A stretch of 64,000 bases of DNA from positions 11,524,298-11,588,297 of the forward strand of contig NC_051068.1 in assembly GCF_004664715.2 (NCBI RefSeq), given 5' to 3'. Every line of letters begins with the position of its first letter. Position 1 is the stretch's first letter. Shown piece by piece: positions 12,245 through 24,958 of this stretch. The translations under genes and the position numbers were made by a program. Source of the stretch: Peromyscus leucopus. Lineage: Eukaryota > Chordata > Mammalia > Rodentia > Cricetidae. Below the pieces are notes generated by a model. The model saw nothing but the letters and a program-made list of their open reading frames with translations, had not been told where the DNA came from and did no database searches.

Positions 12245-12474
12245 GCTTAGACTTGGTAGTTCGGACCAATAATTCCAGTTACTTCAGAGGCTGAGGCATG
12301 AGGTCAGAAGTTCAGGGACAACAGAGTTAAGTCTCAGGCCAACCTGAGCATTTGTAGTGAGACCTTGTATCAAAATAAAAAGTCAAGAGAAGCTGAAGGA
12401 AATAATTCAGCAATATAGTATTTGCCTAGCATACATAAGGCCTTGAATTCAACCTCCAGTAAATATAAAATGAA

Positions 12475-12475
<1 letters not shown>
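12245..12475 (+). mobile_element. Diverged B1/ID composite SINE (B4-like)
   Basis: The first half resembles a decayed B1 (TTACTTCAGAGGCTGAGGCA). The second half resembles an ID element (TTTGCCTAGCATACATAAGG, then a CAACCTCCAGTA end). It runs into the GA/GAAA microsatellite that follows. Confidence 0.6.
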
Positions 12476-12479
<4 letters not shown>

Positions 12480-12521
<42 letters not shown>

Positions 12522-12535
12522 GAGGGAGGGAGGAA

Positions 12536-12625
<90 letters not shown>

Positions 12626-12648
12626 GAAGAAAGAAAGGAAGAAAGAAA
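12480..12648. repeat. (GA)n/(GGGA)n/(GAAA)n purine microsatellite
   Basis: About 170 bp of pure purine made of two GA blocks, a GGGA/GGAA bridge and a GAAA block, likely grown from the A-rich tail of the preceding SINE. Confidence 0.95.
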
Positions 12649-12744
12649 AGATTTTATAGAATGACTTAGGTCTACGGTTGGGGAAGGACTATCAACTAAA
12701 ATGGAATATATACCCCTAATATGTAAAAACTATTAGAATATAAA

Positions 12745-12990
12745 TTGTAACATCCTTCATCTATTAAATGTCTACTGAGTACCTACTATGTGCTGTTCTG
12801 TTCTAAGCAGTGAACAAAACTGACAAAAATGTCCATTCTTAAGAAGTTTCCATTCTATCAAAGTAGACAGTCAATAAACAGGGTACGCGGTACAAAAGCC
12901 ATCATTAAGTGTTCAGCATTAGGGATGGAGATGAAGCTGCATGGCTACAAAGATGTGTAGCAGTGATGGGGATGCAGAAGTGAAGGGCCA
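12745..12990 (+). mobile_element. Ancient L2-like fragment
   Basis: GAGTACCTACTATGTGCTGT and GCAGTGAACAAAACTGACAA match the widespread ancient mammalian L2-type sequence. It is strongly diverged. Confidence 0.6.
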
Positions 12991-13499
12991 GTCTCACAGA
13001 GCAGGCTGTAGACATCAGGTGTCTCCTCGTTAAGCAGGACTACCTCAGAGGAAGTTTTCTACCTAGGATCTTCCCTGCTTTCCATTTTCTATTAATATGC
13101 AAGCCAACTGTCGCCTGCATGCCTTCTGAATCCTGCATGTGATCATAGCATGCTTCCCATGTTCATCGTTGGTTTGTTCAAAACTGTATGATGTGTATCA
13201 TTCATTCCCGAGATTCCTTCCTCCATTTGAATTGTTTCAGACCCAGGCTGTGAAGTCTACTATGCACTTAGTGGATCTGTTCCTACTTCCCAGAACTTAG
13301 AAACACAGAAGGACAGGCAGAACATTTTATCACTGCCTGGATTAACCATAATTAGAACCTCTTAAAATTCTTGTCTCTAGAATTTGAGAGCAACATTTCC
13401 CCCAGCACACAGTACGGGTAGGCTCCCTCTGAGTTTCAGGAGGAGTGGCTCCCATCAGTGCATTCTCTGCAGGATGGTGCTTTAAACATACCTGTTGAA

Positions 13500-13650
13500 T
13501 GTGGTAGCTCATTTTGACCTTACAAAGTGAAACTTGTGGTTGTCATTTTACACATGACAAAGCAGGCTGAGAACAGCTAACTGCTCTTCCTAGGGCCACA
13601 GAGCTGGAGCTTGGTCAAAGTGACTTCCCTTCCTCCTCAGGCTGTGTCTG
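13500..13650 (-). mobile_element. MIR SINE fragment
   Basis: CATTTTACACATGACAAAGC and CTAGGGCCACAGAGCTGG fit the reverse MIR consensus. Confidence 0.6.
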
Positions 13651-13970
13651 ACTGGCACTTCCAACCACCCCTCACCTCTGTCACAGGGTCTCACACCACC
13701 ACAGCGAAGCTCTGTCAGAAATCATGCCCTCCTACCTTCATGCATATTTTGTGTGATCTAACTCATAACTTAATGTAAAAATAGCACTGCATTAAAATAA
13801 ATGGTAAAATGGTGTCATTTGGAATCCTTTGATAATGAGCTATCGTAGTATTTTTTTAACTAGTTAAGGTTGAAGCCTTTATACATTAAATATAATGTTT
13901 TTAAAAGAAATACTTCCCAACTGTACTATGAATACCCATTGACTCATTTATAAAACCCTAAATGAGGGAA
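13651..13970. other. Unique non-coding sequence
   Basis: AT-rich; nothing recognised. Confidence 0.4.
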
Positions 13971-14152
13971 GCGGCTTGGTCCTATCTCAACTGAATGTAC
14001 CAGGCTTTGCTGACTCCCCATGGGAGGCCTTACCCTTTTAGAGGAGAAGGTGGGGTGGGGAGATTGTAGGGGGTGAGGGTGAGAGGAGCCATGAAAGGGG
14101 GATCTGTGGTTGGTATATAAAATGAATAAAAAATTTTCTTAAATAAAAAAAT
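13971..14152 (+). mobile_element. L1 3' end fragment
   Basis: Matches the end of the L1 copy at 58673-58847: CTTGGTCCTATCTCAACTGA, TGCTGACTCCCCATGGGAGG, a G-rich tract and a terminal A-rich tail. It is a severely 5'-truncated insertion. Confidence 0.85.
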
Positions 14153-14404
14153 GTACGGGGCAGGGGATAAAAACCTGAATGAAGATGAATATTATCTTCA
14201 CTATTTGGGATGACCACTGGATCATTAACTATTCACTATGTTCCAAATGGCCTTGTAGTTACAGATCTGCTTGTCATTTGCCACGTGATCATAGGGAGGT
14301 CTAAAGAAATCCACTCACACCAGCGACTCCATGAATTGTCCCTTGAATGCAAAAGCAAGTGAAGATTGTTATCAGCTTTGCTGTCAAATCAGTTAGAAAG
14401 AGAC

Positions 14405-14690
14405 CGTGATGGTGGCAGTGACGGCGGTAGCGTTGGTGCTGTTGGTGATGACAGCAGAAGAGATGATGGTGATGATGGGAGGTGTTGTGGTAATGCTGGT
14501 GATGACCGCAGTGGAGATGGTAGTGATAACGATAATGTTAGTGCTGGTTGTGCTGAGGATGGTGACGCTGCTGCTGGTGATAATATTGTTATAGTACTGA
14601 CATCGGTGATTGTGATGGTAATGAGGATATGGTGGTGGAGCCAGAAATGGCAGTGGTTATGAAGGTGGTGGTGGTGGTGGTCGTCGTATT
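14405..14690. repeat. Imperfect GAT/GGT trinucleotide minisatellite
   Basis: About 285 bp of degenerate 3-bp repeat (GATGGTGGT-like). It keeps three frames open and produces Asp/Gly-rich plus-strand and His-rich minus-strand artefact frames. It has many interruptions, so it looks old. Confidence 0.85.
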
Positions 14691-14739
14691 GGGTCCTTGT
14701 CACTTGTTACACAGAGTGCCAAATAATTTAGATTTGTCT

Positions 14740-14835
14740 GCTCAATAATTCAATAATGATGTCAGGTAAGAACTGTTCCTCTTTTTATTTTACAGATGAA
14801 GAAATTAAGGTAGAGCGAGAACAGGTGTGTCGCCA
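14740..14835 (-). mobile_element. MIR SINE fragment
   Basis: TTTTACAGATGAAGAAATTA matches the reverse MIR core. Confidence 0.55.
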
Positions 14836-16624
14836 CATGAAATATTGCTCAGTGCAAACATTATGAAGTTCCTTTGCAGAAAGGAGAGACCAGTCATCAT
14901 ATAGGATTGTCCACCTCCAGAAATTAATGATCTCCCTTTTGCCGGCTGTTCACCACTGTTCAGAGCAGCAGAGAATGTTGGCTGATGTAGATGAGCTAGT
15001 GATACCTGCCAAGCAAACCCTCTGGTTTCGATGCTTGCCTGGGGAAGGCATGGTGTTGAAGTCCGTGGCCCTGGGAGCCATGGCTGTTAGTCCTGATTAA
15101 GGGCTTTCCTATGATCATCGGTGTGCCTTAACTAAGTAATGGAACCATTCAGAGTACTCAGCTTGAAGTAGTTGTGGTGTTGGGTGTCTACTTTATAAAG
15201 ACATCCTTGGATTGAAACAGCAGCTTGCAAGCAAAATCCTTAAAGCAGTGCCTGAAAGTTATTAGATGCTCAATAAAACTAATAATTCCACTGTCTTAAA
15301 ACCTCAGGCAACTGGAAAATTCCATCAAAACAGAAGGAAAAAAGCACAGCCATTATTGGCATTCCAGGAAGTTTTGAATCAAGCAACCTGGTATCTACTC
15401 CATCATGACCCAGAATCACACCTGGATGCAAATGTGCAGGAAATACTATTTTCAATGAGTTCGCCCATGTGAAACTAGTTAATGATGACAGCATTGAGCA
15501 AATTAGCGTGTCCCTGTTTTTAAATCTGCCCTCAGCACTTTACAGCAGTGAGCCAGTTATTCAGAAGAGCTGATGAAACAGACATTCCAGATAATTGAAT
15601 TTTGTCAACTATTTACAAAATCTTTTCCAGATTTGGTTACACAGTTTCCTGAATTAGTAAGAAACTACAGGGGGGATCCCATTACAAATAAGCCATGAAC
15701 TTTCCAGTGTCAAGTACATACTGGGAGGAAATCACAGAGACAAAAGATATGATCTCAAAGCTCCAAGAGACAGTATTCTGTGCACAAACTGCTACCCTAA
15801 AACAGGGCGTGAGTCAGCCATCTTGGGCTGCCTAAAAGTACATAAACCAGACAGATTTATGCATCAATCTTCAGAAGACTGAGAAGCCCAGGATGAAGGA
15901 CCAAAAGAAGAAGTGTGGCTCTGGGAGCTCTTGCCTCAGGGACCTCTTTGCATACAAATGGGGAAAGCAAGGCCTCCAGTGTCTCAGGCTCATTTAACAT
16001 TAATTACCTTTCCCTGGTAGAACCCCCATGCTGGCTGATGCACAAGACTAGATTAGGGCGTGGACATGGGAATTTGAGAGGGTTCTACTTCGATCTATAA
16101 CATGAGATGGATAGCTGGCAGGAAAAGGTCATAGGAGTTAAGAAGAAAATTAACAGTGATTTGGGGAAATCAGTGTGGATATTATAGATGGAGACTAAGA
16201 TAGGCCAATTTATAAACTTGCAATCATTTTATAATCCCAAATGTAATTTCCTCTCAACAGTTCAGCTGCTCCTGGGCGTAGCTTCGTGAAAGTCCATTCT
16301 CTGAATGATCTTGGAAAACTTGAGAAATAAATGATATCCTCCAGTTTGTCCAGACACGGCCTGAGGCGAAGGAAGGAAGGAGGTCTGAAGGAGAGGCCCA
16401 CCTTCCCTCTTGTGATCGGCTGTAACTCCTCTTGTGCCCCCCCCAATTCTGTGCCTCCCCCAAGTCACTGCCTATAGACCATTCCTTCCTCAGCTCACCT
16501 CAGCTTCCCCAGACAAGTCATGACAGCTACCCCTTCTTCTGCTAATAAACCAGCGCAGTAGCACTGTCCTTACCACTGCTTCTCAGGCGATCTCTGCTCC
16601 AGTTCTTGCTAAGTAACCAGCTGG
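14836..16624. other. Non-coding sequence, unresolved
   Basis: No supported gene. Overlapping open frames at 15266-15494 and 16210-16468 lack domains. 16230-16560 ends in CTGCTAATAAACCAGCGCAG and could be an old LTR. Confidence 0.35.
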
Positions 16625-16735
16625 TGGGTGGGGGTATGCATAGCTCAGCCCTGGGACACATGCCTAGCATGAGCCAGGCATGGGGGAGGGGGGTCAGCCT
16701 CCAGCACCAGAGGAAAACAAAAATCAAAATGGGGA
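16625..16735 (+). mobile_element. ID-type SINE
   Basis: GGTATGCATAGCTCAGCCCT, CACATGCCTAGCATGAGCCA and CCTCCAGCACCAGAGGAAAA follow the tRNA-derived ID consensus, including A and B boxes and an A-rich end. Other open frames overlapping this stretch are spurious. Confidence 0.72.
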
Positions 16736-17329
16736 GATCTGGGCGTTTATTATTATGCCCCCAGTACAGCAACACTTTGTGTTTGCTCAGACCAAATCCT
16801 CAAAAAGATAAGTGTGTGGACATTGCTGGTGCTGGGAGAACAAGCTGACACTAGCCTGTCTCTCTCAGACCCAGAGAAGCCCTGACACACAAGCAGATGG
16901 AGAACAAGAAATGGAGCTCTGCTCCTCCTTACATGGGTAGTTATAATCACACACAGAAAACTCAGTCTTTCCCTGGGAAACCACTCAGACTTTTTAACAG
17001 AAACTGAACTCCGCCTGCAGACTCTTCTGAAGGACCTGGTTTACACCCCTGCCTTAAACACTGTCTTCAAGAGGCAGCTTCCCGCTCCGAGCGTCCGCAC
17101 AGTCTGCATTTCTTCTGGTGTCTCCCTCCATCACTGTCTCTGACACCCTTCTAGAAGGCTCTTGTCATGCAGTCATACATTCAGTCAGATGCTCCCGAAC
17201 TTTGCTCTTCCATGCTTCCAAAATCCCCAATTCCTTTCACCATAGCATTGCCTCTCAAAATATCTATTCCCTGGTTCCTACACACCAGGTATAAACTAGA
17301 CTGTGTAAACGATCCAATGATCTTTTCTT
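16736..17329. other. Unique non-coding sequence
   Basis: Nothing recognised. Locally GC-richer than its neighbours at 17030-17160. Confidence 0.4.
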
Positions 17330-17720
17330 AACAGTCCTATATGTGGTCTTTACTATGTGCTAGTATGATCCTTCTACTTCTAGTTTCTTTGGGATCTTTT
17401 CATGAAAGAAGTCAAATTTAGTCAAAGGTTGCCTATTGTTATTACGGTGAAAATGGAGTTTTTAACCTTGATTCTATTTATGTGTTGTAATACATCTATT
17501 GATTTGTATACGTTGAGTCATCTTTTTATTTCCAGGAGAGGGAAAGATCAATCTGATCATGCTGTCTTATCTTTTTAATATGTTATTACATTTTATTTTC
17601 AAATATTTTCTTGATAATTTTTCTGTTATGTTCATCAAAGAAAATTGGCCTAAGTTTTCTTTATTTTATGTCATTGTCAAGTTTTTCATAAGTCTGCCCT
17701 ATTAAATGCTGTAGAGTGTT
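17330..17720 (-). mobile_element. L1 ORF2 fragment, reverse
   Basis: TTATGTTCATCAAAGAAAAT and TTGGCCTAAGTTTTCTTTAT are reverse-strand L1 ORF2 reverse-transcriptase-region sequence. Diverged and broken. Confidence 0.7.
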
Positions 17721-17772
17721 TTAAATTTCTGAGCTTCATAAAACCTAGATATCCATGCTCCATACATACATG

Positions 17773-17960
17773 TGTGATGATCAATCTCAATTGTTAACTT
17801 GGTGATAGCATCACCTCCGAGCTTACCTGTGCAGGATTATCTCTTAAGTTAAATGAAAGGGAAAGACCTGTCCACACTGGGTTCTCCCACCACATCTCCT
17901 TTGCGACATCACACTTTCCTTATATGACTTTAAACTTATTTTACGTTTCTTAATCCATTT
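17773..17960. mobile_element. Diverged retroelement-like repeat
   Basis: GATGATCAATCTCAATTGTT and the following segment recall the start of a family of mammalian interspersed repeats. It is short and cannot be named. Confidence 0.4.
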
Positions 17961-17999
17961 AGTCTAATTAGTGTTGCCCAGATAAGCATGCATATGAAG

Positions 18000-18480
18000 T
18001 TATCCGCTATGGCATGAACAACTTTCCATCAGCCACACTCCTGAAAGAAAAGCAGCCGCTACTCCCCCGGCAGCCATCAACTGCCAAGGCTCCTCAGCTG
18101 GTGCTGGGCCTTGGTGCCCCTCTCCCTCCCCTCTGAGCTGGAAATCTTAGCTGGCTTATTCTTGTGCAGATCATGGGCTGGAACCATCGCTACTGTAGGT
18201 TCCTGTGTGCAACAGGCATCTCCTGTCCCAAGGAGAGCTTTTCACAGCAATCTCCCCATCTTCAGGCCCTTAACGTTCTTTCTTCCCTCTCTTCCAAGAC
18301 ATTTCCCAACCTTGCTGTGGGGCATTGACACAGATAATGAACCTAGAGCTGAGCACTCCCAGGAGCTTATTCTCGGTGGTTTGAACACTAACGCACTGGC
18401 CACTCCCCCACTGCAGTATGAAGCCTCTCTAGCCAAGGCTGAGGAGCAGTGTGAATCTATGGACATAATACAAACATCTG
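18000..18480. mobile_element. Rodent L1 untranslated-region-like fragment
   Basis: CTCAGCTGGTGCTGGGCC, TTATTCTTGTGCAGATCATG and AGAGCTGAGCACTCCCAGGA correspond to a frequent rodent L1 untranslated-region sequence that I recall. The 132-codon plus frame here and the antisense frame at 18242-18505 are inside this repeat and are not genes. Confidence 0.55.
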
Positions 18481-18999
18481 GAAGGCAGTTTGACAGAATG
18501 AACATTTAGGAGAACAACACCAATGGTTTCTCCACGCAGGCCTGTGACTTCCTGAGTCACAGGTTTTGACCATGCTTCCAGTACCAAGCAGGGCTTCCCT
18601 TCTGTGGCTCAGGCCTCCAATCCGACAAGAGAATAATTTGTCATTATTGTACCAGTAGGCACATCTTATAGCATGCAGGACTCAGCACTGGAGAAAACAA
18701 ATGATTGGCGTATTTTCTCCCCCAGCAGCCTACATAGCACCTTCCAGAACTAGAAAAGATGGTCTGCAAGGAGTTTCCTGTTCAGTTCCAGATTGGTTTC
18801 TGTGTGTTCTGCAACTAAAGTGAGCAGTGTGGTGTCTTCAGCAACTGGGTCTTGCCACCTAGTTATGATACAAAACCAAGAGCAATAGAAATGCACTATA
18901 TTGTTTTGGGTGCTTCTGAGAGGTACCATTGCCTGAAACAGATTTCCATCTACTAGTTCATGAGTCCTGGGAACAGCAATATGGAGTACTTCTGTCCAA

Positions 19000-19440
19000 A
19001 CTTCAAAAAGAAAGACCAAGGATAGCCAAAGAAATCCCAAAGAAAAATAATGTTGCAGGGGTTATCATCTACATGTTTAAAGTTATAATGCAGAGACATA
19101 GCAATAGAATCAGACACATATCTCAGTGGAGTAGAAGAGGACCCCAATATAACTCCATATAGCTACAGCTACCTGATCTTTGACAAAGATGCCAAAAGCG
19201 TGCATGGAAGAAGAGATAATATCTTCAACAAATGGTGCTGGGAAACTGGGATTTCAGTATTCAGAAAATGAAACTAGACACTTCTGTTTTAGCCTGCATA
19301 AAGCAAAACTCAAAATGAATCAAGGACCTCAACACAAGACCCAGTACCCTGAAACTGCTAAAGGAAAGGAGAAAGTATACTCAGCTTAAAGGCACAGGTA
19401 AGGATTTTCTAAACAGATTTTCCACTCATCCAAATGAATT
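19000..19440 (+). mobile_element. L1 ORF2 fragment
   Basis: CAAATGGTGCTGGGAAACTG and AATGAATCAAGGACCTCAAC are hallmark L1 ORF2 sequences. The frame is interrupted. It is truncated at both ends; the right end meets a family A repeat. Confidence 0.88.
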
Positions 19441-19486
19441 CATATAAAAAGATAACTAGTTGTCTTGGGAGATGGTTTATCAGGTG

Positions 19487-19832
19487 TCCTAGTTAGGGTT
19501 ACTATTACTGCAATGAGACACCATGACCAAATGGGCAAGAAGGGTTCACTTGGCTTACACTTCCATATCACAGTTCATCATCAAAGCAATAAGTACAGAA
19601 ACTCAATCATGGCAGGAACCTGGAGACAGGAGATGACACAGAGGTCATAGAGAAGTGCTGCTCACTGGCTTGCTCAGCCTGCTTTCTTAGAGAACCCAGG
19701 ACCACCAGCCCAGAATGGCACCATTCACACTGGTACCAGGCTGCAGGATTCCCTACAGACCAGTCTTATGGAAGCATTTTCTCAATTGAGGTTCCCTCTT
19801 CTCTGATGACCCTAGCTTAGTTGACATAAAAC
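19487..19832 (-). mobile_element. Rodent interspersed repeat, family A (reverse)
   Basis: Begins CCTAGTTAGGGTTACTATTA and carries AGACACCATGACCAAATGG and TTTTCTCAATTGAGGTTCCC, the reverse of the copy at 1838-2195. Confidence 0.7.
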
Positions 19833-20053
19833 ATCCTGCATACCAGGTAAGTGTATTTGCTGTACAAGCATAAGAGCCTGGGTTCAATTCCCTGCACCAG
19901 TGCAAAAAGTGGACTGTGGCCAGGCAGGCAGCTGTAATCCTGTGGGCTGGAAACAGGAGGAGCTGAGGCCTGCTGGTGACCAACTCCAGGCTGAAAGAGA
20001 TGCTGTCTTAAGGGAATGTCATCCTCTGCCCTCCAAGTGCTCGGTCGCTCGTG

Positions 20054-20088
<35 letters not shown>

Positions 20089-20095
20089 TACACAC
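19833..20095 (+). mobile_element. ID/B3-type SINE with CA tract
   Basis: GAGCCTGGGTTCAATTCCCT is a tRNA-like B box. The element runs into a CGCGCGCACACA microsatellite at 20055-20088. Overlapping open frames are artefacts. Confidence 0.6.
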
Positions 20096-20650
20096 ATACA
20101 CACCAAGAGACAGAGCTATTATTATTGTTGTCTATTCTATGCACACTCTACCACAGTTGCATTCACAAGCTGGTTTTGCTCCAATGTTCTAAATGTATGT
20201 TATATTTAGCTCTCCCTTTGAGGAATGAAAAGGATGCAAGAGCCATACAGGTCAGGTAGATTTTATGGAAAAGAATTTGATTTCAATGTCCCCAGACACT
20301 GTGTAACCACAGTGTGCAGGGCATGCCCAGGGATGCTTTCCAGGCCATGCTAAAGGCTTTCCTGTGGCAGAAATGTAACTGCACAAGTATGGTTGAGCTC
20401 ATGAGCCAGCATCTCATTAGTCTTGACTTCTAACTAGTCTAAGTGTCCCAGACAGCTCTGCATACTTACATGGCTGCTGAATGTACACTTGAAAAGCCTT
20501 CAAAGAGAAACAGTTTACTCTCTATAAACATCAGTTTTCATACCTCAGAACCATTTCCGAGACCCTTTATTCCAAATAAAAATTGCCTGAAAAAAATGTA
20601 TATGGAGCATTTAAGTGGCTCTTGTTGAGGCTTACAGTGAGCTGGGTTTT
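20096..20650. other. Unique non-coding sequence
   Basis: Nothing recognised. Confidence 0.4.
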
Positions 20651-20680
20651 TTTCTTTTTCCTCTTTCTTTCTTTCTTTCT

Positions 20681-20727
<47 letters not shown>

Positions 20728-20755
20728 CTCTTTCTCTTCTTTCTTTCTTTTTTAC
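20651..20755. repeat. (TTTC)n microsatellite
   Basis: About 100 bp of TTTC units, all pyrimidine. It produces the Phe/Leu/Ser-rich artefact frames seen here. Confidence 0.95.
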
Positions 20756-21650
20756 CTATTTATAAACTTCTGCTATCAGAAATCCCATTGCAACTATTGT
20801 ATCTCCGTCAGCCCCTCTCTTCCATTTTGATTAGAAGGAAAATGCAAACTACTCACTTCTCTGCTCCCCTTTTGTGAGGTTAGCCAGCACTTTGAGGCCC
20901 AGCCATTGAAAGCTAGTAGCTAGAAAGTAATTTACTTCTTTGAGTCTCACTCCAGAGCCAGTACAATCTGAGCACATTTTGCACCAAAGACATTAAGGGA
21001 GAATTCCTTTTCAAGTGGTTATTCTTGAATTCATTTACTTTTGACACACACAATGAAATCCCAATTCCCCTGCAGGCTGCGGGGTCTTTTGTTTCCTATT
21101 TTGTGCACTGTCTATCTCCCCGCATCTTTGAAGGAGCAGCTGCAGAAGTCTCAGAAGCTTACAAGTGCTTCTCCGTGGCGGGCTATTACCATCGGAACTT
21201 AACTGTCTGATGATTTCTCAATCACCATTTTGCTCTTTCCTTTTCAGGGGAGTGAAAAGCTAAAGAGGAGGCTCACTCTTCTGAGAGTCACATAAAGCAT
21301 CCAGATCTTTGGTGAGTGCTCTTCCAAGCAACAGAACTATTTCTGATCAATGGGACTATGATGTATAATGTCATAAGACCCTAAAATATCTCCCCAAATC
21401 TATAACGTATTTGTATTGGCCAGAAGAGTCCTTAGAGTCCAATAGCAAGAAAAAGGAAAAAAAAAAAAAAAAAAAAGATGTGCACTGCCCAGTTAAATAT
21501 GGGATCACTAACAAAATACAGGAGAAGAGTCCTATAAATCAAAACAAACAAACAACTAAAAAATCCAAAACAGCAGCATGGAACGGAAATACATCCATCC
21601 ACAAGGCACACAGCACCGTGGTAAAAAGGCAGAACCACAATAGCCCACAA
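20756..21650. other. Unique non-coding sequence with poly(A) run
   Basis: Contains a run of about 20 A at 21457-21476 and otherwise unrecognised sequence. Confidence 0.4.
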
Positions 21651-21654
21651 GCTC

Positions 21655-21790
21655 ATCATTTGGGTTCCATTACTCTCACTTACACTGACCTTGAGCAGTT
21701 GATTCAATTGCTCTTTGCCTCCAACTTCTCATCTTTAAAACAAGGATGATAATAAACTCTTCTTTCACAGAGCTGTTACAGTGAGTAGAT
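21655..21790 (+). mobile_element. MIR SINE fragment
   Basis: ACCTTGAGCAGTTGATTCAA and TCTTTAAAACAAGGATGATA fit the forward MIR consensus. Confidence 0.65.
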
Positions 21791-24479
21791 GTGTCAAGAT
21801 ATGATGCAATCTTTCACATTTGATTAAGATTCAAACGCAAACTGCCATCTTCCAAAATGCTCACCATCTCCTGTGGTACAAAGCAAACTCCTGATACATT
21901 TTCCCTACAATCCGTGAAACTGGAGCTTGCCTGGAGGCTTAACTGTAACTATTGCAATGGACCAGCTCCCTTACATCCAGTCTTCTCTGCTTATGCCTCG
22001 TATTCATCCATTTCAATGCAGAAAATATAAAATCACTCACCGTGATTAATCAATCCTTTTGCTACTGAGACCAGCCTGGAGGAATACCTTTGAAGATCTA
22101 CAAACAAAATCGGCGGACTGTTCCCTTTCCCATAGTTAGACTTTTTCCCCCACAAATAAATCTCTCTTGGTTCATCCTTTTCACTTCAAATGCTTTACCT
22201 TCAAAATATATCTGTCTTTCTCATTTTCAAATATAGAATGTAATTTCAGTATCAGAGAAGTCATGCTTTATGATAGAGGATATAGCTAGGTTCAAATATC
22301 TCCATTTAAAGCTATATTTCAGCATTCTCTGGAATCTGACTCTGTATAACCTTAGTCTTCAGAATTCACATTTTAACCTGAAAAACATCAGTGTATAAAA
22401 TAATGTCATAACACCATAGGCATTTCACAAAATACTTCAATTACAGGACACTGGTATAAATTTCAACCACTGATAATAGCAAGTGTTTGTATATGCCTCT
22501 GTGGGAAATGATCTCCTAGGAAATTGAGTGATGGTCACACACACGCACTGCTCTGTGGCCAGGACGATGAGGTTTTCCCACGGTTTACGCCTGAAGACAC
22601 AGACAAGAACACTCGGGGCACACAGGTGTTTGTGAGTGATCATCAAGCAGGGGCATCAGGCAGTTCAGTCCCTCTCTGTCAAGCAAGCACAGGAAATGAA
22701 AATGTCTCCCCACATACTGGTATGCTAGAAGACATAATGAGAAGGCGGCAGCTCTACTCCAGGAAACAACCACATCAAAGGCAAATTCATCCTAAGGAGA
22801 TTAGATAGGGAGATTTGCATCCCACCAGTTAGACGCTAAAATAAGCCAATGGGGGAAAAAAAGAACTTATTGTCAAACTTCCATCTAAGGACCTCGATCA
22901 GCAATGGAGAACAGGAGCAGCACAGGCCTGGAGTGCACCTCACATCTGTTAGCCAAGAGTTTCCCTACAGTCAGAGATAAGAACAGTGAGTGCCAGGGAC
23001 TCTGGGCAGTCCAATAACAGACAGACCTTCAGTCCATACAGTAGATAGATCATCCAGAACTATTGCTTAATGGTGTGTGGAATCTACATTTTAAAACTAA
23101 AGTATATTCTACTTAAATGCCTATAGGCAAGAGGAGAATTGAATGTATAAAGAGAGCTATTTGGCTTTAAAAAATTTGGCTTAAAATTGCCTTTGGCCAA
23201 TGCTATGAGACTGCCCAGAATCATCTCAAAGGGGTCTAATTTGGTGCAAAGTGACCTCACAACAGCTGGTAATGAGAAGTCAGGGATCTGGCAAGAGAAG
23301 CAGGTTAGAGGCATGAGAAAACTATGGAGGTGGGTGGGCACAGGATGCTAGAGACAGCCAGAGGGTTGCTTCTGTGACCCCCTCTTAGCTTCTGACAGAA
23401 CATGGTGTCAAATGGGCTGTTTCACCTTGTGAGGAGGAAGGGGAAAGGTGCAGAATAGATAAAGAAATAAGACAACAAAATTGCAAGTCTTCTGATGGCA
23501 AATTATTAATGCTTTCTCTTTGAGAAATTGCAAGCAGGCAGAAAAAGGTCTAACCTGAAGAGAATGATCAAAGAGTGGAACAAAACCTTTGATGCCCAAG
23601 TTGCTTCGGAGCCCCTAGGCGTTGAGGCACCGTGAATGCAGCTGGGGAGACTGTTAGGGCCAAATACATTTTGGAATGAGTTGGTGTCTTAATCCCTGGG
23701 AGGATACAGGAGTGGGATTAGGCAGTGATTAGCTGCCTCTGAATTTCAGTGATGACATTTAATTTGAAGCTAAATATTTATATTTCATTGTTACCAACGC
23801 CCCTGGAGCTTTGTATCTTTAAAAACATATGCCAATGTGAGTGATGGGCTTCTACAACTGTTTTATTTGATGAAAAGTTTGTTTTCTCAGAAGATTATGT
23901 GATTGATTGAGTTATGTGGTGTGACATAAACAGGAATCTGTCCATGGGAAAAGCCTAGTGAGCCGAACAGACAGCCAAAGCCACACAGCAGTTTTCATAG
24001 AGACAATGACCCATTCCCGACATGACGACTCACAGAAAAAGAAGTCTAACTTTTAAACACAACTGTGCAGTCTCAGATTTAAAGCCGTATAATAATCAGT
24101 GACAGCTAAGTGAAATCCTGATTAATCCACTAAGTCCGTTCATTCAGTGCATTCATTTAAAACTCAATTGGTTTCAGGTCCCTTGCTGGGGGCCAGAAAC
24201 AAAGGAGCTTAGATTCTGTCCTGGCTTCAGAATTGCCATCCAGAAATCACAGAACCTGAGACTTTGAAGTGGTCTTAATAGTTTGTTTTGTTTTGTTTTG
24301 TTTTTTTACCCTATACTATTCATTCTAACTTTACAATCTCCTTTATGCAAATCCTACCACGTGGTCATCCACAATCTAGTTGTATACCTTTAATGAATGG
24401 AAACTTCATCCTGATCAGAATTTTAAAGTGTGGTAGGAGTCAATGCCATGGAAAATAAAAAAAATACTGAAATGGTTAA
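21791..24479. other. Repeat-poor non-coding block
   Basis: About 2.7 kb with no repeat I could name and no supported exon. The 94-codon frame at 22524-22808 has no recognisable domain. Confidence 0.35.
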
Positions 24480-24826
24480 AACAAAAGCACTTGTCATATA
24501 AGTACAAGGATCTCCAGAACACTTGTAAAGCCTGGTAAGTGTGACAGCCCACCTGTCATTACAGAGAACAGGAGGCAGGGACAGACAATCCTTGGAGCAA
24601 GCTGGCTATCCAGCCTACCCAAGCTAACCAAAATAGTGAGCTCTAGATTCAGAAAGAGACCATTTTTCAACATGTCAGGCAAAGAGTTATGCAGGAAGAT
24701 ACTGGAGTCAACACTGTCACATTCTGGCCTTCCTCCTTCGCTAAACATGCACATGCACTGTCATATCCATGTGACTACACACATGTAAACATGCAGACCT
24801 ATGCTCATGAATACCACACACACATA
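24480..24826 (+). mobile_element. Diverged B3-like SINE
   Basis: AAGCACTTGTCATATAAGTA, GATCTCCAGAACACTTGTAA and the terminal CACACACATACATAC segment fit a decayed B2/B3 element. Confidence 0.45.
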
Positions 24827-24958
24827 CATACGGGGGGTGGGGGTTTAATGTAAGAGCTAGAAACATATCCATACAAATCCCTGCACACCAAGAAGGTAAA
24901 AGAAAAAAAGAAAGGAAGGAAATAAGGAAGGAAGGAGGGAGGGAGGGAGGGAGGGAAG
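24827..24958. repeat. G-rich run and (GGAA/GGGA)n tract
   Basis: GGGGGGTGGGGGT at 24832-24844 is followed, after a short gap, by a purine tract of GGAA and GGGA units at 24900-24958. Confidence 0.85.

Noticed and set aside
14366..14703. Asp/Gly-rich and His-rich frames
   Set aside because: Translation of the GAT/GGT trinucleotide array.
18111..18509. 132-codon plus-strand open frame
   Set aside because: Falls inside sequence recognised as rodent L1 untranslated-region-like repeat.
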